Shown here piece after piece: positions 45,229 through 54,717 of a DNA stretch of 64,000 bases (position 1 is the stretch's first letter; every line of letters starts with the position of its first letter). The stretch comes from UBA940 sp045613745. GTDB taxonomy: Bacteria > Bacteroidota > Bacteroidia > Bacteroidales > Rikenellaceae. The stretch lies in contig JAZLBP010000008.1 of the NCBI GenBank assembly GCA_045613745.1, positions 62,001-126,000 of the forward strand, in the 5' to 3' direction. Both the position numbers and the translations under genes were made by a program. The notes under the pieces were generated by a model that did not search any database, was not told the origin of the DNA, and saw nothing but the letters and a program-made list of their open reading frames with translations.

Positions 45229-45334
45229 CGAAGATAAGATAACGCCTTTTATGTATATGTCCCTTGATTGTTATTTAATCATAGGCAAATGGTTGTTTTA
45301 GTACTTGTTAATCGATTAATATGTTATTAAATGT

Positions 45335-45970
45335 TTATTTGCGGCGGTATTTACCACCGAATTGACCATTATTATAAATTTCAAGGTAATAGATACCACT
45401 CTGAGAAGTAACCTTTGCAGTCATACTTTCTGCCACAACAGGTATATTAACATCATAGTAAAGCAGTACTTTATCGCCCGAAATCTTATAAACATAGTCT
45501 GTTCCATATTTACCTTGTTTGCAAGTGCCATATTTCGAGAAAACAACATTCTCGTCGGCAATTTCCACGGGAATCCACTCGCCAATAATACCCTCGGCGA
45601 GAGCAATAGCCACGGGCTCGGTGGGTTGTGTGGAAGCAGTGGTTTCTGCTACGGTCTGTGCCGATTGCTTGGTTTTGGGCGCAGGTGCAGAGGTGGGGCG
45701 TATGGGTTGCTCCACTTTTGTAGTCGATTTTGCAATACTTTCCCTTTTGGCGGGGGCTTCGCTTGTGGCCTGCTGCTTAGTCGGTTTGGTCTGCTTTTTA
45801 GGAGCAGGAGTAGGGGTGGATGCAGACGCGAGAGCTGGTTCTACTTGAACTTGCTCGGTGGGCACTTCGTTTAGAGTGACATATCCTTCTTCTATCATTC
45901 TATCGAATATCCACACCCACACCAACGATGTGGCCAAAACTATCAACAAAAATCGCAAAAGTCGCATCAT
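45335..45970 (-). CDS. Membrane-anchored protein of unknown function with Pro/Ala/Thr/Lys linker
   Basis: 211 residues. One membrane helix near the N-terminus (LLRFLLIVLATSLVWVWIF), then a long low-complexity linker (about 38-118) rich in Pro, Ala, Thr, Lys and Gln, suited to crossing the periplasm or cell wall. A small C-terminal domain (about 125-211) begins GIIGEWIPVEIADENVVFSKYG and ends FGGKYRRK; the GEW start and alternating strands recall small lipocalin-like domains, but this is only an impression. Start 45970 or 45967 (two adjacent Met) is chosen; the frame is open upstream into aroC. It follows aroC by 22 bases and so may belong to the lptB-aroA-aroC operon. Confidence 0.65.
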   Translation of the reverse strand: MMRLLRFLLIVLATSLVWVWIFDRMIEEGYVTLNEVPTEQVQVEPALASASTPTPAPKKQTKPTKQQATSEAPAKRESIAKSTTKVEQPIRPTSAPAPKTKQSAQTVAETTASTQPTEPVAIALAEGIIGEWIPVEIADENVVFSKYGTCKQGKYGTDYVYKISGDKVLLYYDVNIPVVAESMTAKVTSQSGIYYLEIYNNGQFGGKYRRK

Positions 45971-45992
45971 ACGGTTCGATGTTTTAAGTGTT

Positions 45993-46976
45993 TTATCTCT
46001 TATTAATAAGCGCCAAGTCGGCAAGGGCAATGGCTACGGCACACTCCACGACTACACCTGCACGCAGTGTAATACACGCATCGTGGCGGCCACCGATTTC
46101 GAGCGGCTCAACCAGACCCGACGCAAAATTGTAGGTCGGTTGGGCTATGCCGATACTTGCAGTTGGTTTGACTGCCGCGCGGACAACTATCTCATTTCCG
46201 TTTGAGATGCCACCTGCAACGCCTCCCGCATTGTTGGTTGCGGTGGTGCCTTGCGCGTCAATGATAGCGTCGTTATGCTCCGAGCCACGCATACGCGCAC
46301 ACTCGAATCCAGCGCCAAACTCCACTCCCTTGACAGCGGGAACAGCAAACAGTGCGTGAGCCACAACGCTCTCGACCGAATCCCAGAAGGGCTCGCCAAG
46401 TCCCGCGGGGATACCTTCCACACGGCACTCAATAACACCGCCCACCGAGTCACCCGCAGCAACCGCATCGGCCACAACACCATCAAACTCCGCAGGGTTT
46501 GTCACGCCGCCAAGTTCCACGATTTGGGTCTGAAACTCCGCGGTTTTCAGAATCTTCTTGGCCACAACGCCCGCAGCAACAACACCTAACGTCAGTCGGC
46601 CTGAAAAGTGTCCGCCACCTCGAGGGTCGTTCCATCCGTCAAACTTCTGCGCGCCCGTAAGGTCGGCGTGCGAGGGTCGGGGGTGGTTTTGCAGTTTGGA
46701 GTAGTCGCCCGAACGAGTGTTGGTATTACTGAAAAGAATGGTCAACGGAGCGCCCGTAGTGTGGTCGTTCCAAACACCCGACACGATTTGGGGCAGGTCG
46801 GCCTCAATGCGGGGTGTTGTACCAAAACCTCCGCTCTTGCGTCGTGCCAAGTCGGGCATCAAGTCGCTCTCCGACAATTCGATACCTGCGGGCACGCCGT
46901 CAAGCGTCACGCCCACCGATACTCCGTGCGACTCGCCGAATATCGAAACCCTGAAAATTCGTCCGAAACTATTCAT
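45993..46976 (-). CDS. aroC: Chorismate synthase
   Basis: Converts 5-enolpyruvylshikimate-3-phosphate to chorismate with reduced FMN, the last step of the shikimate pathway. 327 residues, a little shorter than the usual 350-390 but with all signatures: SIFGESHGVSVGVTLDGVPAG, NTNTRSGDYSKLQNHPRPSHADL, DPRGGGHFSGRLT, and AGGISNGNEIVVRAAVKPTASI. The C-terminus stops soon after VECAVAIALADLAL, so the tail is trimmed rather than the core. Its start overlaps the end of aroA by 8 bases; AroA makes its substrate. Confidence 0.96.
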   Translation of the reverse strand: MNSFGRIFRVSIFGESHGVSVGVTLDGVPAGIELSESDLMPDLARRKSGGFGTTPRIEADLPQIVSGVWNDHTTGAPLTILFSNTNTRSGDYSKLQNHPRPSHADLTGAQKFDGWNDPRGGGHFSGRLTLGVVAAGVVAKKILKTAEFQTQIVELGGVTNPAEFDGVVADAVAAGDSVGGVIECRVEGIPAGLGEPFWDSVESVVAHALFAVPAVKGVEFGAGFECARMRGSEHNDAIIDAQGTTATNNAGGVAGGISNGNEIVVRAAVKPTASIGIAQPTYNFASGLVEPLEIGGRHDACITLRAGVVVECAVAIALADLALINKR

Positions 46977-48219
46977 TTACTATCAACTTATCGTAATCTT
47001 CCCAAAAATCCTTATACGACTTGTGGACGCTCTCGGCACCTGTGATTGTAATCTCATCAGTAGCATTTAGCGCCAACACTGCCAAGGTCATAGCAATACG
47101 GTGGTCGCCAAAGCTATCGACCGTACCGCCACAAGGCACACCGCCACGGATACGCATAACGTTATCCTCGGTGATATCGACCTCGATGCCAAGTTTACCA
47201 AACTCCGAAGCGATAGTTTCGGCGCGGTTGCTCTCCTTGCTTTGCAGACGGTTTGTACCGATAATCACGCTCTCGCCCTCGCAGTTGGCAGCCAGAGTAG
47301 CCAATGCGGGGAACAAGTCGGGACAATCGGTAGCATCGAACTCGAAGGCGCGCAACGGACGGGCTGCCACACGCACCGAGTTGTCGGTGGTGGTAATCTC
47401 GGCTCCCGCATCGGTAAGCGCTTTGATAATAGCCTTGTCGGCTTGCAGCGACAGCGGATTGAGGTTATTGACAACCACGTCGCCCGCGATTGCGCCCGCA
47501 ACCAGCAGGCACGATGCGCCACTCCAATCGCCCTCGATGTTATAATCCACCGCTTTGTACTCTTGTCCGCCTTGAACAAAGAACTCCTTGTAGTCGCGGT
47601 GCACAATATCAACGCCGAAGCTCTCGGCAGTCGAGATTGTCATATCGATATAAGGTTTGCTGTTGAGCGTATCAACATATATAACAGTATCCTCCTTGGC
47701 ACAGGGCAGGGCAGTGAGCAGACCCGTAATAAACTGCGAGCTCACCGAGCCGTCAACCTCCACTTCGCCACCTTGCAGAGGGCCTTTGACCGTAATGGGC
47801 AGAAGACCATCCTTGCAGTGTACCTCTACACCCAGCTTTTCGAGCGGTCCCGTCATCATCGAGATAGGGCGACGCATAATTGAGCTGTGACCCGTTACAG
47901 TGATAGGCGAGCTACACAGCGAGGCGATGGGTGTAAACAATCGTGTCGAAAGACCCGACTCGCCAATATTTAGCAGGTTTGCTCGGGGCGAGAGGCCTCC
48001 TTTAATCTTATAGGTGTGTTTGTCGATTTGCTCGACCTCGGCACCAAGAATCTGAATCACATCGAGTGCAGCTTCGGTGTCGTCACACAACTCCACACCA
48101 CGCAGTGTGGTGGTGCCATTGGCAAGCAGAGCTGCGGCAATGGCTCTTTGGGCGTAGCTTTTTGAACTTGGCGGTGTAACACTTCCGGTTACCCGCCCGC
48201 GTCTGACGGTTTTGTCCAT
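46969..48219 (-). CDS. aroA: 3-phosphoshikimate 1-carboxyvinyltransferase (EPSP synthase)
   Basis: Joins phosphoenolpyruvate to shikimate-3-phosphate in aromatic amino acid synthesis. 416 residues. It starts TGSVTPPSSKSYAQRAIAAALLANG, the substrate-binding Lys/Ser region, and has the NIGESGLSTRLFTPIASL phosphate loop, DGSVSSQFITGLLTALP, the middle-hinge SGASCLLVAGAIAGD and the C-terminal CGGTVDSFGDHRIAMTLAVLAL. The region near the herbicide-sensitive Gly is NIGESGLSTRL, close to the standard class. It lies 21 bases after lptB and overlaps aroC. Confidence 0.96.
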   Translation of the reverse strand: MDKTVRRGRVTGSVTPPSSKSYAQRAIAAALLANGTTTLRGVELCDDTEAALDVIQILGAEVEQIDKHTYKIKGGLSPRANLLNIGESGLSTRLFTPIASLCSSPITVTGHSSIMRRPISMMTGPLEKLGVEVHCKDGLLPITVKGPLQGGEVEVDGSVSSQFITGLLTALPCAKEDTVIYVDTLNSKPYIDMTISTAESFGVDIVHRDYKEFFVQGGQEYKAVDYNIEGDWSGASCLLVAGAIAGDVVVNNLNPLSLQADKAIIKALTDAGAEITTTDNSVRVAARPLRAFEFDATDCPDLFPALATLAANCEGESVIIGTNRLQSKESNRAETIASEFGKLGIEVDITEDNVMRIRGGVPCGGTVDSFGDHRIAMTLAVLALNATDEITITGAESVHKSYKDFWEDYDKLIVNE

Positions 48220-48240
48220 CTATAATATATAAGGTAGATA

Positions 48241-48978
48241 CTATTTCAATGTAAAGTCCTTGCCGAGATATACCTCGCGTACACGTTCGTCGGCGGCCAA
48301 CTCCTCGGCAGTACCCGCTTTGAGGATTTTACCCTCGAACAGCAGATAGGTGCGGTCGGTAATCGAAAGGGTCTCGCGCACGTTGTGGTCGGTGATGATC
48401 ACACCGATGTTAATCTGTTTGAGTTTGCGCACGATACTCTGAATCTCCTCCACCGCAATGGGGTCCACACCCGCAAACGGCTCATCAAGCAGAATAAACT
48501 TGGGGTTGATTGCCACAGCACGCGCAATCTCGGTACGACGACGCTCGCCACCCGACAATTGATTACCTTTGCTCTTACGCACCTTGGTAAGACTAAATTC
48601 GCTAATCAGCTCTTCGAGGCGTTGTTTTTGGTACTCCTTCGAGAAATCAGTCATCTCGAGCACCGAGCGGATATTATCCTCGACACTCAGATTTCGGAAC
48701 ACCGAAGCCTCTTGTGCAAGATAACCCACACCCATTTGTGCACGCTTATAGACGGGGAGAGTACTCAAATCGATGATTTCGCCCTCATCGCCTTGAAGAT
48801 AGATGCTTCCCTCGTTGGGCTTAATAAGACCCACAACCATATAAAACGAGGTGGTTTTACCCGCTCCGTTAGGACCGAGCAGACCCACTATCTCGCCTTG
48901 GTTCACCTCGATAGATACTTTATTTACTACTGTGCGCGACTTGTATTTCTTGACAAGGTCGCGAGTGTACAATTTCAT
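48241..48978 (-). CDS. lptB: LPS export ABC transporter ATP-binding protein LptB
   Basis: The cytoplasmic ATPase that powers LptFG to pull lipopolysaccharide from the inner membrane. 245 residues. Walker A GLLGPNGAGKTTSFYM near residue 38, the Q-loop region VGYLAQEASVFRNLSVEDNI, the signature QLSGGERRRTEIARA, Walker B KFILLDEPFAGVDPIAV and the switch His in VIITDHNVRETLSITDR. The AQE..VFR.L and FAGVDP stretches distinguish LptB from other ABC ATPases. A -7 box TAACTTTG is at 48998-49005. LptF/G/A/C are not in this window. Confidence 0.95.
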   Translation of the reverse strand: MKLYTRDLVKKYKSRTVVNKVSIEVNQGEIVGLLGPNGAGKTTSFYMVVGLIKPNEGSIYLQGDEGEIIDLSTLPVYKRAQMGVGYLAQEASVFRNLSVEDNIRSVLEMTDFSKEYQKQRLEELISEFSLTKVRKSKGNQLSGGERRRTEIARAVAINPKFILLDEPFAGVDPIAVEEIQSIVRKLKQINIGVIITDHNVRETLSITDRTYLLFEGKILKAGTAEELAADERVREVYLGKDFTLK

Positions 48979-48997
48979 TTTTCAAAAATATTTTTCA

Positions 48998-49035
48998 CAA
49001 AGTTAGCGATTTTTAGAAAAAAAGCACTATCTTTA
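48998..49035. promoter_or_regulatory. Divergent promoter region of lptB (minus) and recQ (plus)
   Basis: The minus strand has TAACTTTG at 48998-49005 (exact TAnnTTTG, 19 bases before the lptB ATG). The plus strand has TATCTTTA at 49028-49035 (one mismatch), which would start recQ mRNA near 49041. Neither has a clear -33 box. Confidence 0.45.
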
Positions 49036-49064
49036 TTCTGTAAAAAATGCGTAACATCATTCTT

Positions 49065-51266
49065 ATGGCAACAAAACAGTACTCGGACAAAGTCATATAC
49101 GATAAACTTAAGGAGTATTTTGGCTTTTCGTCGTTCAAGGGAAACCAAGAGGCAGTTATCAAAAATCTGCTGGCCGGCAAGGATACTTTTGTACTTATGC
49201 CCACCGGCGGAGGAAAGTCTTTGTGCTACCAGTTGCCTGCGATGATTATGGACGGAGTGGCTATCGTCATTTCGCCGCTTATCGCACTGATGAAAAACCA
49301 GGTTGATGCAATGCGTGCATTCAGCACCGACGAGGGTGTGGCTCACTTCCTGAACTCGTCACTCAACAAGGCTGCCATCAATCAGGTGCGCGAGGATGTG
49401 CTTGCAGGTAAGACCAAACTACTCTACTTTGCACCCGAATCGCTCACAAAGGAGGATAACATCGCATTTCTTCGCAAAATCAAGATTTCGTTCTTTGCCA
49501 TAGACGAAGCGCACTGTATCTCGGAGTGGGGTCACGATTTCCGTCCCGAGTATCGCCGAATCAGACCTATTATTAATGATATTGGTAATGCGCCGCTGAT
49601 TGCGCTCACCGCTACGGCTACGCCCAAAGTTCAGATGGACATCCAAAAGAACTTGGGCATGAACGATGCGACGGTATTCAAATCGTCATTCAACCGTCCC
49701 AACCTCTACTATGAGTTGCGTCCCAAAGTTGATGCCGAGCGCGAAATCATCCGCTACATCAAGACCAACGAGGGTAAGTCGGGTATCATCTACTGCTTGA
49801 GCCGCAAAAAGGTGGAAGAGCTCGCCGAGTTGCTCCGCGCCAACCATATTCGTGCACACGCCTACCACGCAGGTATGGATGCAAGCACACGCGCCCAAAA
49901 TCAGGATGACTTCCTGATGGAGAAGGTCGATGTGATTGTGGCCACCATCGCATTTGGTATGGGTATTGACAAACCCGACGTGCGTTACGTTATCCACTAC
50001 GACATTCCCAAGAGCCTTGAAGGTTACTACCAAGAGACGGGTCGCGCAGGTCGTGACGGCGGCGAGGGTAAGTGTATAACCTTCTACAGCTACAAGGATA
50101 TCCAAAAGCTCGAAAAGTTCATGCAGGGTAAGCCCGTTGCCGAACAGGAGATTGGTAAACTGCTACTGCTCGAAACTGTATCGTATGCCGAGTCGTCGAT
50201 GTGTCGTCGTCGCACGCTGTTGCACTATTTTGGCGAGGAGTACACCGAGGATAACTGCGGCTGTTGCGATAACTGTATCAATCCTAAACCAAAGATTGAT
50301 GTTACCAAAGATATGGTGCTGATGTTCGAGGTTTTAGGCAAGATTGGCGATAAGTTCAAAATCGACTATCTGGTCAATGTAATGTTGGGCAAAGTAACCG
50401 CAATGATTAAGAGTTATGGCCACAACAAATGCGACTACTTTGGTTGCGGAGATAGTCATGATGCCAAGTATTGGGGCGCTGTGATTCGTCAGGCTCTGAT
50501 TCAGGGTATGATTGACAAGAATATCGAGAACTACGGACTTATATCTATCAACGACAAGGGTCGCGAGTTTATGAAAACACCCCACAAGGTGGAAATCACA
50601 CTCGACCACAACTACGATGCCGAGCAAAAAGAGGAGCAAGCAGTTGCAAGTATGGGTAAGAGCGGCGCCGTAGCCGATGAAGAACTCTTCTCGATGCTTA
50701 AAGACCTTCGCAAGAAGGTTGCACGCGACCACTCGCTGCCTCCGTTTGTGGTGTTCCAAGATCCGTCGCTCGAAGATATGTCGATTCAATATCCCATCAC
50801 ACTCGAGGAGTTGCAAAACATTCAGGGTGTGGGTGCTGGTAAGGCTCAACGTTTCGGCGCGCCGTTTATCAGCCTGATTAAGACCTATGTCGAGGAGAAG
50901 GACATCATCCGTCCGCAAGACATGGTGGTGAAGAGTGTTGGTGGCAAGAGCGCCAACAAGATTTTCATCATCCAAAGTATCGACCGCAAGATGGACTTCG
51001 AGGATATTGCTCGTGCCAAGGATTTGGATTTCGACGAGTTGCTCACCGAAATCGAAACCATCGTGAACTCGGGTACCAAACTTAACATCTCGTACTACAT
51101 CAACGAGTATATGGACGAGGACAAAGCCGAGGATATTTACGACTACTTCAAGGAGGATGCCGAGACCGACTCACTGGCAGAAGCTGTGAACGAGCTTGGC
51201 CGCGAATACACCGAAGAGGAAATTCGCCTGGTACGCATTAAATTTATTTGCGAACAGGGCAATTAA
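49065..51266 (+). CDS. recQ: ATP-dependent DNA helicase RecQ
   Basis: A 3'-5' helicase that processes stalled forks and recombination intermediates. About 733 residues, longer than E. coli RecQ. Helicase motifs: FKGNQEAVIKNLLAGKDTFVLMPTGGGKSLCYQLP (motifs 0 and I), FAIDEAHCISEWGHDFRPEYRRI (motif II), ALTATATPKVQMDI, and YYQETGRAGRDGGEGKCITFYS (motif VI). The zinc site is SSMCRRRTLLHYFGEEY then CGCCDNCINPK. An RQC winged helix and an HRDC domain (about 540-620, starting VFQDPSLEDMSIQYP) follow. The last 100 residues are acidic and include VGGKSANKIFIIQSIDRK, a tail also found in Bacteroides homologues. ATG 49047 is an alternative start, but it is only about 6 bases after the expected mRNA start. 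Confidence 0.95.
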   Translation: MATKQYSDKVIYDKLKEYFGFSSFKGNQEAVIKNLLAGKDTFVLMPTGGGKSLCYQLPAMIMDGVAIVISPLIALMKNQVDAMRAFSTDEGVAHFLNSSLNKAAINQVREDVLAGKTKLLYFAPESLTKEDNIAFLRKIKISFFAIDEAHCISEWGHDFRPEYRRIRPIINDIGNAPLIALTATATPKVQMDIQKNLGMNDATVFKSSFNRPNLYYELRPKVDAEREIIRYIKTNEGKSGIIYCLSRKKVEELAELLRANHIRAHAYHAGMDASTRAQNQDDFLMEKVDVIVATIAFGMGIDKPDVRYVIHYDIPKSLEGYYQETGRAGRDGGEGKCITFYSYKDIQKLEKFMQGKPVAEQEIGKLLLLETVSYAESSMCRRRTLLHYFGEEYTEDNCGCCDNCINPKPKIDVTKDMVLMFEVLGKIGDKFKIDYLVNVMLGKVTAMIKSYGHNKCDYFGCGDSHDAKYWGAVIRQALIQGMIDKNIENYGLISINDKGREFMKTPHKVEITLDHNYDAEQKEEQAVASMGKSGAVADEELFSMLKDLRKKVARDHSLPPFVVFQDPSLEDMSIQYPITLEELQNIQGVGAGKAQRFGAPFISLIKTYVEEKDIIRPQDMVVKSVGGKSANKIFIIQSIDRKMDFEDIARAKDLDFDELLTEIETIVNSGTKLNISYYINEYMDEDKAEDIYDYFKEDAETDSLAEAVNELGREYTEEEIRLVRIKFICEQGN

Positions 51267-51313
51267 TCTCAATTTATTACGTTATAACAGTAAAACGGAC
51301 TACAAACTATGTT

Positions 51314-51399
51314 GATGCTCATCTTGGCAATATGCGTCAGTCGCTTGATTTTGCGTATTTCGCGCAAACATTAGCGTCGTGTGCATAGGCGAGAGCATC
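51314..51399. other. Cloverleaf-sized palindromic intergenic element, possible structured RNA
   Basis: Outer arms GATGCTC (51314-51320) and GAGCATC (51393-51399) pair over seven bases; inside are TATGC/GCATA and a hairpin TTTGCG/CGCAAA (51350-51355 with 51363-51368). The total of 86 bases resembles a tRNA in scale, but there is no T-loop sequence or anticodon arm, so it is not called a tRNA. The strand is undecided. It lies between recQ and the convergent tricorn gene, before their shared terminator. Confidence 0.4.
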
Positions 51400-51420
51400 T
51401 TATCAATAACCAATAATAAA

Positions 51421-51448
51421 AAACTCCGAGGCGAAAACCTCGGAGTTT
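51421..51448. terminator. Bidirectional terminator between recQ and the tricorn-like gene
   Basis: An 11-bp stem AAACTCCGAGG/CCTCGGAGTTT (51421-51431 with 51438-51448), loop CGAAAA, with T's after it on the plus strand and T-rich sequence (TTTTTATTATT) on the minus. Confidence 0.85.
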
Positions 51449-51468
51449 TTGTTTGTTTTGTGTCGGGG

Positions 51469-54400
51469 TTATTTGCGTTTTGCCGCATCAATCTCCGACA
51501 GCAGTTGGCGTACAGCAGCCTCCAACTGTTCGTCGCGACCGCGAACTACCTCCTCGGCCGAGTTAGCAATCTTGACATCGGGCTCCAGCTGCGAGTTTTC
51601 GAGGAAGGGACCCTCGGCGGTGCGATAACCAACAACAGGAATACCGAAGTAGAGGCTCGGGTCTTGTAGGGTCTCCCAACTTACGCTAGTCATAGTTCCC
51701 GGCACGGGCATACCCACCAGCGAACCGATGCCGCGGTGTTTGTACACCCACGGAGTACCGTGTGCGTTCGAGTAGTTAGCCTCACCAATCAGCATAATCG
51801 AAGCCTTGTTCCAACGACGCGAAGGCATATCGCACGCGTGTTTGCCGCGAATCTCTTGGGTTAGATACTTCTCGCCACTGAACAGCACCTCGATATCCTC
51901 GTGCAGACGACCACCACCATTGAAACGGGTGTCGATAACGATACCCTCGCAGTGGTTGTAGCGGCCCAAGATATCCGAATAAACGGTGCGGAAACTGGGG
52001 TCGCCCATCGACTCGATGTGAACATAACCCAAACGACCATTCGACAGACGAGTAACCTCATCGGCAGTGCGGCGCACCCAACGTTTGTAAAGCAAGCTGT
52101 TGCGGCCGCTGAGCGTAATAGGTTTGATAACCTCATCAACGCACTCGCCCGAAGCCTTGCGGATACGTACCAACATACGTTTGCCACTCTTGCGGCTCAA
52201 CAAAGGCAGATAGTCCTCGCCCGCTTTGATGGGAGTGCCATCAATAGCCTCGATAACATCACCCACAGCGAGTTTTGATGCAGCCTTGTCGAACGGACCT
52301 TGTTGCAGAATCTCGACAACCTTCAAACCGTCGCCTTTGTAATTTTGGTCGAAGAACAGACCGAGGTCGCAAGTAACGTCGCTAGTTGCAGGATAGCTTA
52401 CGCGGTATCCGCTACCTGTGTGCGAAACGTTCAGCTCGCCCAACCACTCGCTCAACATCTCGGCAAAGTCGAAGTTGTTGTCGATGTGGGGCAGGAACTT
52501 GGCATAAGCATCGCGCAACATCTCCCAATCCACACCGTGCATATCCTCGACATAGAAACGAGCCTTCTCTTGACGATAGACGCGGTCGAACATATACTCA
52601 CGTTCGGCTGCGCGGTCCAGACGGAACTCGCCCGACACCGAGATGGGCTCCAGTTTTTTGGATGCAGGTTTGAACTTTTGGGCGCGACTGCCAAGAACAA
52701 ATGCGGTAGTCTGTTTCTCATCCCATACCATACGGCCCGATGCCGAGCCAATCTTGGTAGGAGTACTGCTCGACAGTTCGAGTTGCCAGAGGTTGGTACC
52801 GCTCTCGTATGCTGCTTGGTAGTAGAGGCTGGTGCAGTCTTTGTCCAAAGTAGCCGAACCGATGTTAGCCGACACGGGAGTCAGACGTTTAATACGGTCT
52901 TCGATACCGCGCAACTCAACAACAATCTCCTTGACAGCCTCTTTCTCTTTTTTGTCTTTAGAATCTTTCTTGTCGGCTTTGTCGCCATCCTTCGACTCGT
53001 CAGCCTTGGCGAGTTTCTCGAGTTCGGCAGCCAGCTCGCGCTCTTCCTTGCTCAAGCGAGCCTTGTCGTAGGCCTCGCGATTGAGGAACACAATCATCAC
53101 GTCGCGCAGAGTGCCCCACGACGCGTGGTTGCGCATACCATAGCGCTCCGAGGTAAACAGAATAGCGTTACCACCCAACACCCATTGGGGTGCGTAGTCG
53201 GTGTAGCCACTGTTGGTCAGGTTGTGGATAGGCTCGCCACCCGCAGCCGAAACGATACCAATGTCGGTGTAGGGGTCGTGGTTGTTGCCTACGTAGCAGA
53301 TTGCAAACCATTTGCCATCGGGCGACCAACTATAATCAAACGAGCCATTGGTTGCGTAGCATTGCGAGCCGTCGGTGATTTGGCGGGTTTTGCCTGTTTC
53401 GATATCCATTACCATCAGGCGCTCGCGGTTCTCGATATATGCCAACTCTTTACCATTGGGCGAGTATTGAGGCGCGCGGCGATCAACCTTGTTATTTTTG
53501 AACATAGGTTTCTCCTCGATGGTAGTTGCGTAAGGGAATGCAACATCCTCCTTGCGGGTCATCTCGGCGGTGAAGATTTGCCACTTGCCATCGCGCTCCG
53601 AAGCGTAAGTCACCTTACGACCATCGGGCGAGAAACATACATCTGCCTCCGCAGCTGCTGTGTGGGTAATTTGTTTGGTAGTTGCGTAATCGACTGCGGT
53701 TACAAACACCTCACCACGACAAGTGAATACCAATTGTTTGCCATCGCGCGACACATCCGAGTCACTGCTCATCGACACCGACAGCATTGCGCGGTCGTTC
53801 GAGGTGTCGTCGGTCAGCATTGTTACATTTAGCTTACTGGGCGCTTTGCCATCACGTTTGATATAGATATCACCATCGTAGGCGTAACACAAGGTTTGGT
53901 CTGCGGCAACCGACAAGAAACGCACGGGGTGAGTTTTGTGGTTGGTCACCTTCTCGACCTTGGCAGGTTTGGCCAGCGAAGTAGCATATACATTGAACGA
54001 GCCATCGCGCTCACTCAGGTAGTAGAGGGTCTTGCCATCGGCCGAAACTCGGGGTTGGCGATCCTCACCCTCAAACGAAGTGAGTTTGGTGTGTTTTCCG
54101 CCGTCGTACAGCCACAAGTCGCGAGTAATGGACGAGGTGTGGTGTTTGCGCCAGATATTCTCGCCACCTTTGCGGTCTTGATACACAAAACTTTCGCCCT
54201 TACCAACAAAGCTAATCTCCTCGGCAGGAGTAGCCAACACCTGACGGGCACGTCCACCCACGCGAGGAACGGCATAGAGCTCGGTCATCGACGATGCAGG
54301 GAACAGCACACTCTCGGCAGGGTCCTCACGTTGGGCCGAGAAGAGAATCTCGCTACCATCGGGGGTGTAACACCAGGGGGTCTCGTTTGCCGAGTGAGTG

Positions 54401-54705
54401 GTCAAACGTTTGGGCTCGCCACCCTCGACGGGAATAGCAAACAGGTCGAAACCTCCAAAACGGTTCGACGCAAAGGTAATCTCCTTGCTGTCGGGCGACC
54501 ACACGGGTGCATAATCATAGGCGGTATTGGTGGTAAGCTGTCGTGCCTGACCGCCCTCGGCAGACACGACCCACAGATTACCCTTATAGCTGAAAACCAC
54601 GCTTTGGCCATTGGGCGAGATTGCGGGGTAGCGCAGCCATTGGGGAGTCATCGCGGCGGCAGTTTGCACCGCAAAGACCATCATCAATAGTAAGATTCGC
54701 TTCAT
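51469..54705 (-). CDS. Tricorn-type S41 protease with beta-propeller domains, secreted
   Basis: 1078 residues. A signal peptide (KRILLLMMVFAVQTAAAMT) indicates a periplasmic or exported protein. The N-terminal two thirds consist of PD40/TolB-like propeller blades, recognisable by repeats such as YAPVWSPDSKEITFASNR, DVCFSPDGRKVTYASERDGKW and FDYSWSPDGKWFAICY. A Lys/Glu/Asp-rich insert lies near 585-620. The C-terminus has a PDZ-like segment (LAVGDVIEAIDGTPIKAGED) and an S41 core with IVIDTRFNGGGRLHEDIE and the nucleophile region LIGEANYSNAHGTPW. Tricorn-like proteases cut peptides left by other proteases. It is last in an operon with DUF1847 and panE genes (12-base gap). Confidence 0.92.
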   Translation of the reverse strand: MKRILLLMMVFAVQTAAAMTPQWLRYPAISPNGQSVVFSYKGNLWVVSAEGGQARQLTTNTAYDYAPVWSPDSKEITFASNRFGGFDLFAIPVEGGEPKRLTTHSANETPWCYTPDGSEILFSAQREDPAESVLFPASSMTELYAVPRVGGRARQVLATPAEEISFVGKGESFVYQDRKGGENIWRKHHTSSITRDLWLYDGGKHTKLTSFEGEDRQPRVSADGKTLYYLSERDGSFNVYATSLAKPAKVEKVTNHKTHPVRFLSVAADQTLCYAYDGDIYIKRDGKAPSKLNVTMLTDDTSNDRAMLSVSMSSDSDVSRDGKQLVFTCRGEVFVTAVDYATTKQITHTAAAEADVCFSPDGRKVTYASERDGKWQIFTAEMTRKEDVAFPYATTIEEKPMFKNNKVDRRAPQYSPNGKELAYIENRERLMVMDIETGKTRQITDGSQCYATNGSFDYSWSPDGKWFAICYVGNNHDPYTDIGIVSAAGGEPIHNLTNSGYTDYAPQWVLGGNAILFTSERYGMRNHASWGTLRDVMIVFLNREAYDKARLSKEERELAAELEKLAKADESKDGDKADKKDSKDKKEKEAVKEIVVELRGIEDRIKRLTPVSANIGSATLDKDCTSLYYQAAYESGTNLWQLELSSSTPTKIGSASGRMVWDEKQTTAFVLGSRAQKFKPASKKLEPISVSGEFRLDRAAEREYMFDRVYRQEKARFYVEDMHGVDWEMLRDAYAKFLPHIDNNFDFAEMLSEWLGELNVSHTGSGYRVSYPATSDVTCDLGLFFDQNYKGDGLKVVEILQQGPFDKAASKLAVGDVIEAIDGTPIKAGEDYLPLLSRKSGKRMLVRIRKASGECVDEVIKPITLSGRNSLLYKRWVRRTADEVTRLSNGRLGYVHIESMGDPSFRTVYSDILGRYNHCEGIVIDTRFNGGGRLHEDIEVLFSGEKYLTQEIRGKHACDMPSRRWNKASIMLIGEANYSNAHGTPWVYKHRGIGSLVGMPVPGTMTSVSWETLQDPSLYFGIPVVGYRTAEGPFLENSQLEPDVKIANSAEEVVRGRDEQLEAAVRQLLSEIDAAKRK

Positions 54706-54717
54706 ATAGGTTAAAAT

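Noticed and set aside
51314..51399. tRNA gene call for the palindromic element
   Set aside because: The outer arms suit a seven-base acceptor stem, but no T-loop, anticodon stem or D-loop consensus is present on either strand.
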